Assembly (NCBI GenBank): GCA_029781855.1
Contig: JAKOVX010000059.1
Span: 51,449 to 115,448 of the forward strand
DNA from: Acidobacteriota bacterium
GTDB taxonomy: Bacteria > Acidobacteriota > Blastocatellia > Pyrinomonadales > Pyrinomonadaceae
Length of the DNA: 64,000 bases
Reading direction: 5' to 3'
The position numbers and the translations under genes were made by a program. Below, piece by piece: positions 44,539-53,608 of this stretch; position 1 is the first letter of the stretch, and each line of letters opens with the position of its first letter. A model generated the notes under the pieces. The model made no database searches and was not told the origin of the DNA. It saw only the letters and a program-made list of their open reading frames with translations.

Positions 44539-45519
44539 TCACTGACCAGTACCAAGTATCTGCATGAGGTAGCCCTCATATCTGTCGTAATAGATCACAG
44601 CAACGTTGAAGAGTGACCAAACAACCACCGTGGCCAAGAGAGGTTTGTCCCGCGTTAGCATTTTGCTTGGATTCCCACCATTTTCAGGATTCGCGATCAG
44701 CGCCATGTATCGCAGCATCCCGTAGATGACGAATAAGGTTCCGTATATAAGAGTGTCTGTGTGGAACTTGTCGACTGTTTCAGGAGCAACCGTATACAAT
44801 GCGTAACACACGATCGAGGCGGCAACAAGGACAATGTTGACCTGTCCTAAATATTCTACTGAATAATGATTAAGGACCGACCGATGATTGCCCGCATTGC
44901 CGGCGAGTTCGATAAGCTCCTGGCGACGCTTCGAGAATGCAAGAAATAATGCCAGAAGAAATGCACACACTATCAACCAGTGCGAAGCCGAGACCGATAT
45001 GGAAACTGCCCCTCCGACAACCCGCAAAACAAAACCCATGGCTATCGTCATGCCGTCCACGACGATCATCCGTTTCAAACTCAGGCAGTAGGCCAGGATA
45101 AGAGTGAAGTAAAGAAGGGTGATCAAAAAGAAAGATAGTCCGAGAAAGGACGAAAGAACGAATGCCGCCAAGGCCATCACTACGGCGGCTCCGAGGGCGG
45201 TCGCGACCGGCAATTGTCCTGATGCTAGCGGCCGGTCCCGTTTTTCAGGGTGGGCACGGTCCTCTTCAAGATCGATCCAATCGTTGAAAACATATAGACT
45301 GCTCGATAATAGGCAAAAGACGATGAATGCCGTGAAAGAACGGGCGAGGGATAATGGATCCGTAAGTCGCCCGGCAAACAGTAGTGGCGCGAATATGAAT
45401 AGATTCTTCGACCACTGATGTGGCCTGGCCGCCGCAACGATGTACGTTGGCCAATTCCATTTGGACGAAGTCGTTCGGACTGGGTCGTTAGTCAGCATCG
45501 CAGAAACTTGTTCATTCAT
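44539..45519 (-). CDS. UbiA-family decaprenyl-phosphate phosphoribosyltransferase-like prenyltransferase
   Basis: The 326-residue membrane protein has about nine helices. The first Asp-rich motif is N79-D80-x-x-D83-x-x-x-D87 (NDWIDLEED) followed by HPEKRDRPLASG. 'RPHQWSKNLFIFAPLLFAG' is the hallmark of the Rv3806c-type branch that makes polyprenyl-phosphoryl-phosphoribose, the first step towards lipid-linked arabinofuranose in actinobacteria. The second motif region reads 'YCLSLKRMIVVDGMTIAMGFVLR'. GGAGGATAAT is a good ribosome site. Neighbours include an extended SDR and an AftB-like protein. Confidence 0.84.
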   Translation of the reverse strand: MNEQVSAMLTNDPVRTTSSKWNWPTYIVAAARPHQWSKNLFIFAPLLFAGRLTDPLSLARSFTAFIVFCLLSSSLYVFNDWIDLEEDRAHPEKRDRPLASGQLPVATALGAAVVMALAAFVLSSFLGLSFFLITLLYFTLILAYCLSLKRMIVVDGMTIAMGFVLRVVGGAVSISVSASHWLIVCAFLLALFLAFSKRRQELIELAGNAGNHRSVLNHYSVEYLGQVNIVLVAASIVCYALYTVAPETVDKFHTDTLIYGTLFVIYGMLRYMALIANPENGGNPSKMLTRDKPLLATVVVWSLFNVAVIYYDRYEGYLMQILGTGQ

Positions 45520-45595
45520 ATTATCCTCCGGACAAATTGTGGGGTTTTGCGGATCATGCGGACAACGGACCCGCTAAAAATGGATTTTTGATCGT

Positions 45596-46642
45596 TCAAA
45601 AAAATATCTTCGCCAACCTTAGAGCACCCTGACTCCAAGGGACTGTGTGACTCGTGCCTGACTTATTTCGAAAGCGAGAATGGTTCTCACAATACCAGTC
45701 AAAGTTTCGAAGCAGGGCCTCTTCATTTGAAAACTTCGGATCGAAACCCAACTGGGCGGCGGCCTTTTCGATAGAGACGAATGACTCTTTGTCAGCAGTT
45801 TCATATATCCATTGATAAAGGGGCGATAGGCCCAGCATTTCAAGAAACTTCAAAACTGCTATCGCGGGGGCGGCTGGGAGTTTTCGAATGTGCTTTCCGT
45901 GTCCTGCATGGTCAAGGACAGCCTGAAAGTCGGTTGCGAGGCTTTCGAACTTCTTTGCCCCGATGTTGAAAGTATCGTTGGCGCGGTCGGCCTCGATGGT
46001 AGCTGCCAGGTAAATAGCCTCGCAAAGATCCTCAACGTCCAGTAATTGGTACTTGTTATTACCGCGGCCAAGTAACGGAAAGTTCCGGCCTTCTAGTGCC
46101 CACTCATAGAGCAGTGCGAAAACGCCGAGTCGTTCCGGCCCCACGAAGCTCTTCGGCCTCAGGATTGGGACGCAGAATCCTTTATTTCTAAATTCCAGGC
46201 AGACGTCTTCGGCAAGGATCTTCGCTTCCCCATACGTTCCAACCCCATGGAGTCGGTCGCCTTCGAAAATGGGATGATGGTCAGGGATTCCGTAAACCGC
46301 AGTAGAAGAAATATGGACGACTCGCTTCACTCCCGCCTCGAACGAGGTTTCAAGCACATTTCGGGTACCTTCGACCTCGGTCGTTAGAATATCGGACTTT
46401 CTATCAAGCGGCAGCGCGGCTGCCGTATGAAGTACGATGTCGACACCTGCCATGACTTCTAGCAAATGGTCTCTATCGCGAATATCGCCGCAGACAACAT
46501 TGATCGAACCGACTACATCGTCGAATTTGAATTCCGCCTTATCGAAGGAAGTGACAGTCCAGTTCTTATCAAGCAAATAACGGATCAAATTGATCCCTAA
46601 AAAACCGGCACCGCCGGTTATAAGACATTTGTTCATTTTCAT
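45596..46642 (-). CDS. Extended SDR: NAD-dependent epimerase/dehydratase
   Basis: The 348-residue protein has TGGAGFLG (9-16), D34-type Asp in SFDKAE, S112/S113 in HISSTAVYG and the catalytic Y137-x-x-x-K141 (YGEAK). Its C-terminal half (about 160-330) has the substrate-binding '[13 protein letters not shown]' pattern of extended SDRs, which act on nucleotide- or lipid-linked sugars as 4-epimerases, dehydratases or reductases. Its size excludes the short SDR DprE2 of mycobacteria. It lies between the UbiA-like and AftB-like genes, 20 bases after the latter. Confidence 0.85.
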   Translation of the reverse strand: MKMNKCLITGGAGFLGINLIRYLLDKNWTVTSFDKAEFKFDDVVGSINVVCGDIRDRDHLLEVMAGVDIVLHTAAALPLDRKSDILTTEVEGTRNVLETSFEAGVKRVVHISSTAVYGIPDHHPIFEGDRLHGVGTYGEAKILAEDVCLEFRNKGFCVPILRPKSFVGPERLGVFALLYEWALEGRNFPLLGRGNNKYQLLDVEDLCEAIYLAATIEADRANDTFNIGAKKFESLATDFQAVLDHAGHGKHIRKLPAAPAIAVLKFLEMLGLSPLYQWIYETADKESFVSIEKAAAQLGFDPKFSNEEALLRNFDWYCENHSRFRNKSGTSHTVPWSQGALRLAKIFF

Positions 46643-46662
46643 TTTGTAAAGTGTGGCAATTA

Positions 46663-48498
46663 TTACTCCCGGTCCAGATCATTCAAATCGATCTGATCGG
46701 GCGTGTACCTAATTAGTCGCTGGAATTTTGGGAGAAGAATTCTCAAATATGGCGAACCCCGCCGTACATAAACAAAGCTTTTAAGCTTCCATGCCTTCCA
46801 TCCGGGCCAATCCATTTCGCCGACAAGTTCCCAATCGTCGCGCAGATGTCGCATCCTCGCATGGAGCAGTTTGGGGTCCTGAACGAAAATTCGAGATTCG
46901 ACTAGCGTCAATCGACGCTTAATTAATTCCTCTGATACATAACGGGAATTCATAATCGGATCCTGGCTCGCGTCCTCGGCTCCCATCGACGCCGGCGGCT
47001 CATTCCCAAAATAGACATCTGCCGGACGGCTCCATAGGTAGTCTTCACGCTCTTCGTTGGTTGGGTTGGATCTTCCGGACATGAAATTATCGGTCAAGCC
47101 TATACGGTCCACCTGATTAAAGCCGCTTAAATACGGGATAACGCCTGCTGCGTCACAGATAACCGTTCCATTGGAGCCCAATTCCGTCTCCCTAAGAGCT
47201 TCCCCTATTCGTGTATGGAAACGGCCAAAAGCACTAAGCGATGCCGGCTCGAACTTCCAGGCTCGATGCGACACGAACACTATCCCCAGCCAGAAAACGG
47301 CGACGCAAACGAGGGCTATCTCCACACCTCGATGTCTTCGAGTCACGCTAATCATCAGAGTGACGATGAATCCAAGTGCCAGTACAATATAAAAATAGGT
47401 CGGGTATGAGAAACGAAAACCTCCCCCTACTTCATGAATTATAGTTGTATAGAATCCAAGTCCCATTAAAGCCGGTAACGCAATAACTGAAAGCTTGATC
47501 CACGTTCTGCGGAGAGCTGAACGCTCCATCACTTCAGAATAAATTGCCCTAAGTCTAGATGAGGTCGATTCGGACTTTTTCGCTACAACGAAGAGGCCGA
47601 CGATGACGCAGACCAGCAACGGCAGAAACCAGCCCGACAGGTGTTCGAGATAAGCGGTAACTTCATCGAGACCTGCAAAAGCGAATTTACCGGACTTGAC
47701 ATAAAAGGGATTAGGAAGCAGATAGCCAAAATAGGTCAGTTTCCAAATAACGTACATCAAACCCATGGAAGCGATCAGTATCGCGGAGATTCCAAGTTTT
47801 CCAACTATCGCCAGAAATTTCTTCCTCGAATCAGTTTTCGAGACGCCGGATACAGCAAGCGCCAAATAAATCCCCAGGACATAAATAACGGCCTCGGGTC
47901 GAGTCAGACAAGCAACAAAAGCGGTAACCGCCAAGAAAACTGCTAATGACCAACGCGGAAAGTCGATAAATTCAAGTGCGAAGAACAGATTTAAGCCGAG
48001 AACGGCCACAAACAATTGCGTCTCGAGCCCTGATGTAGAATGGATTGCGGTAGTCTTGTCGATAAGATAAAACCCGATCATTGCGGCCGCAATCGGGTGA
48101 ATCATCCCCGTGTGGCGATATAGGATCACAAGCATGGAAACTATGGAGATTATTACGCATATTACACTCAGCAGTAAGCTCCAAAGCCATGGATCCATAC
48201 CCAAAATCATTCCAAAACTGAGGAGCAATACATGGAATACGCTAGTAAAGCCTTCGACCCTTTCTCCCCCGATGTTCCATACAAGCCCCAAACCCTCCGA
48301 AAGGTGCTGGGCAAAGCGGAAAGTGATATAGGCGTCATCCCATCGCTCTATGTGAAATCGATAGGTTTCACCTAGGTACGTAACGAACGAGAAAAGCAAA
48401 ACCGCTAAACTCAAGCTGGAAAATAGTCTCGTTTGCCTATCGGAGTATCCATTGTGAGAAAGATATCCGGTCGACTTATCGAACCGCTGTATTTTCAA
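46663..48498 (-). CDS. GT-C membrane glycosyltransferase similar to arabinofuranosyltransferase AftB
   Basis: The 611-residue protein has about eleven membrane helices. The first extracytoplasmic loop has '[22 protein letters not shown]' (54 on) and then '[17 protein letters not shown]', the DDA-Y/F-I-T-F-R and GERVEGYTS pattern of AftB-type and related GT-C enzymes, whose acidic pair is catalytic. 'CLTRPEA' occurs in the middle. A C-terminal soluble domain begins near residue 415. It would use a polyprenyl-phosphoryl sugar outside the cytoplasm. The TTG start is supported by GGGAGG ten bases upstream. The neighbours (UbiA-like, SDR) suggest a pentofuranose donor. Confidence 0.78.
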   Translation of the reverse strand: MKIQRFDKSTGYLSHNGYSDRQTRLFSSLSLAVLLFSFVTYLGETYRFHIERWDDAYITFRFAQHLSEGLGLVWNIGGERVEGFTSVFHVLLLSFGMILGMDPWLWSLLLSVICVIISIVSMLVILYRHTGMIHPIAAAMIGFYLIDKTTAIHSTSGLETQLFVAVLGLNLFFALEFIDFPRWSLAVFLAVTAFVACLTRPEAVIYVLGIYLALAVSGVSKTDSRKKFLAIVGKLGISAILIASMGLMYVIWKLTYFGYLLPNPFYVKSGKFAFAGLDEVTAYLEHLSGWFLPLLVCVIVGLFVVAKKSESTSSRLRAIYSEVMERSALRRTWIKLSVIALPALMGLGFYTTIIHEVGGGFRFSYPTYFYIVLALGFIVTLMISVTRRHRGVEIALVCVAVFWLGIVFVSHRAWKFEPASLSAFGRFHTRIGEALRETELGSNGTVICDAAGVIPYLSGFNQVDRIGLTDNFMSGRSNPTNEEREDYLWSRPADVYFGNEPPASMGAEDASQDPIMNSRYVSEELIKRRLTLVESRIFVQDPKLLHARMRHLRDDWELVGEMDWPGWKAWKLKSFVYVRRGSPYLRILLPKFQRLIRYTPDQIDLNDLDRE

Positions 48499-49023
48499 AT
48501 AAGTGTCGCCTCCCGATCGAACAGTATTAAGCTAATTCTACGAGTCATCGAAAAAGTTAAGTTATGCAATAAATCCGGATCGGAGAAGTCCCCGAGTTGT
48601 GCTGAGATACGGTTCGCTAACGTCGTCTGAATTGAGCATTTGGTTGCAGTGAATTCTTGATTTGATCTTTACGGTGCGTGCGTTTATTACTTCAGCCTCT
48701 CACCACGAACCGTCAAGGTAATGCACCTTGATATTTCCATGAAAACTGAGACGGATATGGGGGATCTCGACTGTTACTCTGAAAAGAAATACTAACCAGA
48801 CCCCAACGAACGTGTAATTCGATCCAGAACTAACCTTTATGGGAGCGACAACGGTTTGATTCACACGGCACGAATAGAACGTTTAGGGTGTACACTAAAT
48901 ATCTCTCTAGAAACAAGGATTCGATCCGGACCATCGTGGCCGCTGAAACCGAACAATCAAGCATTCTGTAGCAATAATTTGCAAATGCGCCGATGATGCC
49001 AACCGGTTAGGCTGCAGGTCGAT
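48499..49023. other. Intergenic region between the AftB-like gene and the large M23 protein gene
   Basis: 525 bases between genes on the same strand. It should contain the end of the M23 transcript and a promoter for the AftB-like gene, but no strong terminator hairpin with a T tract and no well-spaced promoter pair were identified. No gene was recognised. Confidence 0.55.
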
Positions 49024-52000
49024 CTACCGTAATGCGGCTCCCTGGAGAGTGACGTTGCTCCATTGGTTGAACACCGTATCTACCGTCCATTTGATGGTTA
49101 TCGTCTGCCCGGGCGAGGCTGCCTGGTAGTTAATTGTATAAACCCGGTTGCTTGTCGTGGTCGGGTCCAGGAGTGCGGTGTCGACATAGACCGGTACACT
49201 GCCATCGCTCAAACTTGCCTCGAACCGCCCGCCTGCTGCCCACACCCCGACATATACTTTCAATGTCTGCAGAGCAGTGCCTGCCGGTGCCGTTATCTGG
49301 AACCCGTTGTTAAGTCCTTTTACGTAGACGCCCGTCGCTGTATTACTGGTCGAGGCCGTCGGTGTACCGCCCGTCCAACTATAGTAGCTAATGTTGTTTG
49401 CATACCTTTGGATCGTTCCGCTGCCTAAAACCGTATAGTCGCTTATCTGCGAAAGAGCCCCACTCTTATGGTCGAAACTTGTTGGACTATTCAATCCCCA
49501 ATGAACCCAGTCTGCCGTTCCCTCCAACGGAAGATCTACATTCGTCGGCGTCGCGGCACTGCTCGCGGAGAGTGAGCCTGCCCCACCGGCAGCATTTACA
49601 GTCACGGTCAGATCGTCGGCCGACGAAAGCACGCTGTCGCTCCCCGTCAGCCGAAGCACATATGTTCCCGAGAGACTGAAGCTTGCCGTCGTGTTCAACG
49701 CATTCGCATTACCAAAGCTGACCGTTCCCGGTCCGCTCACCTGCGACCAGGTTGTCGTCAGTGTTGCCGGCGGGTTAGGCAAACCGTCATCCGTTGCCGT
49801 CCCGCTCAAACTTGCCGTGGCCGGCAGCGTGATCGTCTGGTCACTTCCCGCATTGACACTCGGAGCCTGATTCGGAGTCGGCGGATCTACCACTAAGGTT
49901 GCTGCTTGCAATGTAACGTTACCAACTGGATGAAATGAGCTGTCAACGGTCCATCTAATGATCATACTCTGACCATTTGAAGCCGCTCGATAGGTAAGTG
50001 AATATATGGCCGACCCGACAGCGCTTTGATTCACAAGCGAAGTGTCAACGAATGGGGAAGCACTTCCATCACTAAGCGAGGCCTCTAAGCGACCGCCCGC
50101 CGACCACACCCCAACGTGAAGTCGAAGCGTCCGGTCGAACGTGTCGGCGGGTACGACAATTTGGAATCCGTTGCCCACCTCGTAAGTGAATACCCCCGAA
50201 TCAGTATTCGCCGATCCCGTCGGCGTACCATCAGTCCACTGATATGTTGTTGGGTTGCCGGTATAGCTGTGGGCTGCAATGTTACCAATATTTGAGTAAT
50301 CGCTTATCTGCGAAAGGACTCCATTCTTATGGTCGAAGCTTGTTGGACCAGTCAACCCCCAGTGAACCCAGTCTTCCGTTCCTTCGGACGTAAGGTCGAC
50401 AACTGACCCTGGATTGAGTGAACTGCCAGTGAGACTTCCTCCCGCTCCAAGCACATTCACCGTTACTCGCAAATCATCACTTGAAGCGACGAAACCGTCG
50501 TCTGCCGTGAGCCGGAGGATATAAATTCCGGCCAGACTGAAATTAGCCGTCGTGTTCAACGCATTCGCATTACCAAAGCTGACCGTTCCCGGTCCGCTCA
50601 CCTGCGACCAGGTTGTCGTCAGTGTTGCCGGCGGGTTAGGCAAACCGTCATCCGTTGCCGTCCCGTTCAATATGGCACTGGCCGGTAGTGTTATCGTCTG
50701 ATCACTTCCCGCATTGACACTCGGAGCCTGATTCGGGGGTTGAGTGCCATCTTGGCTGACCGTAAACACGTGACCTCCAATGAACATGGAGCCTGTACGT
50801 GGGCCACCGGCTGAATTATCCGCAACAGTATATGCAACCTGGCCGTCGCCGTTTCCGGCACCAGCGGAGTCGATGTTGATCCATGTGTCGTTACTGACGG
50901 CAGACCATGTGCCGCCGGTTGAAGTTACACTGACGACACCGCTGCCGCCACCGATGCCAAATGCTTGTGAAGCGGGGGAGATCGCGTGATAAATCTCGGT
51001 ACTCGCCGACGCGTAAGTTACGCCGCAGGAAAGAGGTTGAACCGCCACGTCCGCGAAATCAACCGCAACAGATTGTCCAAATATGTCTGGCGAGGATTGC
51101 CGTTGGAAATGGAGGTGGTCGCCACAGCTGTTAAAGGTTCCACTCGTCGACCCGGTATGCCCCTGACGCCCGATATAAAGACCTTGGTCTACCATGGTGC
51201 CAACTACGGCCTGAGGGGAATCCGTCTGCATGTGAGCATATTTAGAGTAGGTTCCGTCGGCGTGTTGGATAACCACTACATTTCCGAGAAATGAGCCGGG
51301 ACACCCCCCGGCAACATAGTCCGGGCAGGTAGTTTGAACTGAATTGCACGTGATCGATGAAACGGTAAGAACTACCAAGCCGTCGGCGCTCGCCAAAGCA
51401 TGCGCTCCTACGGTCGGATTCTGAAAATCATACGCGTATTCGAGCGAACCTGAATGGGCCGATATGTTACAGTTTCCCGGTGCCGGGTAGGCGGTGCCAC
51501 CCTGGATCATCAGACCACTTTGCACTGGCAGATTATAGTTGACTGCTGTGAGGCCAAGGAGCGTCGCATTTCCATTCCAGTCTACAAATTTAAGCTTCGT
51601 GCCGGCTTCGGAATATTCCCTGATCAGTGCCCCATTCCCAATCACCTTTAGGACTTGACCTTGTCCCACGTCAATGTCCGCACCAGAGCGTAAACTGTGA
51701 AAAATAAGATCACTCGAGCCGATTAGGTTGTTTCCCCGAATCTCATTTTGGCCGTCATACGACGAAATCCGAAATGAATAGTCATTTTCAGCATTTGGAA
51801 AGGAGGTTCGTTTCGATGCCCCGCTGGAGAATTCAGGTATTGAAGTAGGACCAAGAACCGGAAATCCGGGCGGAACATTAGGGTGATAAAACTCACTGTT
51901 TCGCGTAGCATTCAAGGTCATCGGCACATATTTTCGGACAAGCTCGATTTTCGCGTCTTGCGAAGCGGTACCGGTATCGAGCGATTCCCAGCGCATATAC

Positions 52001-52689
52001 TTTTCAAAAAACTTATTTGTCGCAGAGTAGTCCGAATTATTCTCATTCAAGTCTTGAACAGTCGACTGAAAACAGTAAAGACCATCTCCAGACTCGCTCC
52101 ATTGTAAGATTTCCGAATAAATATTGTCCTCGACAAGGGTATCGACCCTTCCGGTCCCAATGTCTGCAAGTGCGAGGCCGAATGAACTGCCGCCGGCGAA
52201 AGTGAACGCGATAAGTTGGTCGTTGGTCGGAGAAATTGCCGCGTTCAAGACGATCCGATCGGTTATCTTTGACTTCTGACCCGTATTCATATCTTCGAGA
52301 TAAAGTTCACCTGAAGGAACCCCACGGACGAGTGGTGAGTAAAGTAATTTACCACCGTCGGATGTCATCCCGAACGCCTTAAAAACGGGCATTGTGGTCC
52401 TTATATCGATTCGCTGTTCCTTATCCTTGCCGTCAACAATAAAGAACGCAACACCATTTACCGCGCCAACTTCAGATCGATAGAATTTTCCCTTCGCAGA
52501 CGTTTTAGGCATCGGCGGTTCGCTGCGAATGAGTTGGGCATTATTATCGCGATCGGCGGCAAATACGGCCACGCGACCAAGCAGGTTCCGTTGACCACCA
52601 GCGAGGGCCAACGCGATCAAAAACAGAATTGCAGAAATGGCGGTAAATGTCCTATAGCGAGTAAATATAAGCTTTATAACGTGCAACAT
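49024..52689 (-). CDS. Large secreted multi-domain protein: propeller-like, M23 peptidase, BACON, PKD-type repeats
   Basis: The 1221-residue protein has an N-terminal hydrophobic signal/anchor (about 14-31), a WD40/TolB-like region (about 60-370), an M23-type metallopeptidase domain with H412, 'AYDF' (D421), 'YSKYAHMQ' (H486) and 'GDHLHF' (H525, H527), and a BACON domain (about 570-648). Then come two copies of a PKD/Ig-like domain ('NQAPSVNAGSDQTITLP' at about 653 and 940), each followed by a ~180-residue beta-rich domain ('EDWVHWGL..PTSFDHK'). The M23 part may cleave peptidoglycan peptides or be a non-catalytic LytM-like domain. The repeated tail probably binds the cell surface or glycan. 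AAGGA precedes the ATG. No sorting signal was seen. Confidence 0.75.
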   Translation of the reverse strand: MLHVIKLIFTRYRTFTAISAILFLIALALAGGQRNLLGRVAVFAADRDNNAQLIRSEPPMPKTSAKGKFYRSEVGAVNGVAFFIVDGKDKEQRIDIRTTMPVFKAFGMTSDGGKLLYSPLVRGVPSGELYLEDMNTGQKSKITDRIVLNAAISPTNDQLIAFTFAGGSSFGLALADIGTGRVDTLVEDNIYSEILQWSESGDGLYCFQSTVQDLNENNSDYSATNKFFEKYMRWESLDTGTASQDAKIELVRKYVPMTLNATRNSEFYHPNVPPGFPVLGPTSIPEFSSGASKRTSFPNAENDYSFRISSYDGQNEIRGNNLIGSSDLIFHSLRSGADIDVGQGQVLKVIGNGALIREYSEAGTKLKFVDWNGNATLLGLTAVNYNLPVQSGLMIQGGTAYPAPGNCNISAHSGSLEYAYDFQNPTVGAHALASADGLVVLTVSSITCNSVQTTCPDYVAGGCPGSFLGNVVVIQHADGTYSKYAHMQTDSPQAVVGTMVDQGLYIGRQGHTGSTSGTFNSCGDHLHFQRQSSPDIFGQSVAVDFADVAVQPLSCGVTYASASTEIYHAISPASQAFGIGGGSGVVSVTSTGGTWSAVSNDTWINIDSAGAGNGDGQVAYTVADNSAGGPRTGSMFIGGHVFTVSQDGTQPPNQAPSVNAGSDQTITLPASAILNGTATDDGLPNPPATLTTTWSQVSGPGTVSFGNANALNTTANFSLAGIYILRLTADDGFVASSDDLRVTVNVLGAGGSLTGSSLNPGSVVDLTSEGTEDWVHWGLTGPTSFDHKNGVLSQISDYSNIGNIAAHSYTGNPTTYQWTDGTPTGSANTDSGVFTYEVGNGFQIVVPADTFDRTLRLHVGVWSAGGRLEASLSDGSASPFVDTSLVNQSAVGSAIYSLTYRAASNGQSMIIRWTVDSSFHPVGNVTLQAATLVVDPPTPNQAPSVNAGSDQTITLPATASLSGTATDDGLPNPPATLTTTWSQVSGPGTVSFGNANALNTTASFSLSGTYVLRLTGSDSVLSSADDLTVTVNAAGGAGSLSASSAATPTNVDLPLEGTADWVHWGLNSPTSFDHKSGALSQISDYTVLGSGTIQRYANNISYYSWTGGTPTASTSNTATGVYVKGLNNGFQITAPAGTALQTLKVYVGVWAAGGRFEASLSDGSVPVYVDTALLDPTTTSNRVYTINYQAASPGQTITIKWTVDTVFNQWSNVTLQGAALR
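49685..49804. repeat. Exact 120-bp direct repeat, copy 1, inside the M23/PKD gene
   Basis: This stretch is identical, base for base as read here, to 50546-50665, 861 bp (287 codons) away. It encodes the 'NPPATLTTTWSQVSGPGTVS' part of the C-terminal PKD-like domain. The flanking DNA has diverged. Exact identity within diverged flanks points to a recent duplication, gene conversion or homogenisation. Confidence 0.9.
50546..50665. repeat. Exact 120-bp direct repeat, copy 2, inside the M23/PKD gene
   Basis: Identical to 49685-49804 in the same orientation and reading frame, encoding the same part of the first PKD-like domain. A nearby shorter match ('TCACTTCCCGCATTGACACT' and following bases) flanks both copies. 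Confidence 0.9.
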
Positions 52690-52812
52690 AATTCCTTATT
52701 CTCTAAATCTAACAATCCAGCAAACGAAGTAGTTCACCCGATCAGACCGCGACAGTAGCGGATAAGTCGGATGATTCTTGTGAGTCAATTTCACGACAAG
52801 TCGAGCCAATGA

Positions 52813-53574
52813 CTACTTCGATCGATTTTCCATACCCTGCGGAAAATTCTCGCAAAGATATATTACGTGTGGATATGGAAGCCAATCTGTGATCGGATAC
52901 ATTTCAATACGATCAAAGTGAGAGCCCAATTTCTGATAGAATTTGTCCTCGTTCCAGTACCACATTTCAAACCCCTTGGTCATCAGAGCATCCAGCGCCC
53001 ATGTAAACGCAATCTTATGATATGGCCGAGTGGTAACGTCCTTGATTATCAGTCTGCCGTCAGGGGCAAGGTGAGACGAGCAGGCATCAAGCAGCACCGA
53101 TTTTGCTCCGTCATCTATATGGTGAAGGAGGTCGACCATCATGATCGCGTCATATTCCTTATCTATCTCAAGATCTCTGGCGTCACCAACCTTGAAGATC
53201 GCGTTATCAAGTCCCAACCGCTCCGCCGCAAGGCTCGCCTTATTTACCCGCCCTTCATTGAGGTCATACCCGCAATACTCGATCTCGGGATACATCGCTG
53301 AAAAATAGCAACCGAATAGTCCAAAGCCGCAACCAACATCGAGGATTCGCTTTTTGCCTCGAAGGCATAATCCCAACATTTGCAATATGTTGATGTTGAT
53401 GATCGTAAATCGCGCTTTGCAATACGCACGGATTACTTTCGAATCATATACATCAACAATTTCAGCTAAAAATCGGTGATAATCGTACGGTCGAGCGTTT
53501 CGCGCTACACCAAAACCTGCGTTCGAGTTCGGAACGATATCCGGGGCAATTGTTATTTTTTCAGTCGAGAGCAT
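52813..53574 (-). CDS. Class I SAM-dependent methyltransferase
   Basis: The 253-residue protein has motif I 'ILDVGCGFGLFGCYF' (about 78-92), 'YCGYDLNEGRV', 'VGDARDLE', 'DAIMMVDLLHHIDDG' and 'GRLIIKDV', the order of seven-stranded methyltransferases acting on small molecules or lipids. No membrane segment is obvious apart from a hydrophobic patch near residue 190. It starts 34 bases after the GT-C gene, and a 123-base gap separates it from the large M23 gene. Substrate unknown, probably a sugar or lipid-linked intermediate. Confidence 0.8.
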   Translation of the reverse strand: MLSTEKITIAPDIVPNSNAGFGVARNARPYDYHRFLAEIVDVYDSKVIRAYCKARFTIININILQMLGLCLRGKKRILDVGCGFGLFGCYFSAMYPEIEYCGYDLNEGRVNKASLAAERLGLDNAIFKVGDARDLEIDKEYDAIMMVDLLHHIDDGAKSVLLDACSSHLAPDGRLIIKDVTTRPYHKIAFTWALDALMTKGFEMWYWNEDKFYQKLGSHFDRIEMYPITDWLPYPHVIYLCENFPQGMENRSK

Positions 53575-53608
53575 AACCTATTTGATCCAAAATGTCAGCC
53601 AACCGGCG

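Noticed and set aside
49685..50665. Repeated blocks considered as a CRISPR or tandem array
   Set aside because: Only two copies, 861 bp apart, in frame within a coding gene; there are no regular spacers or leader.
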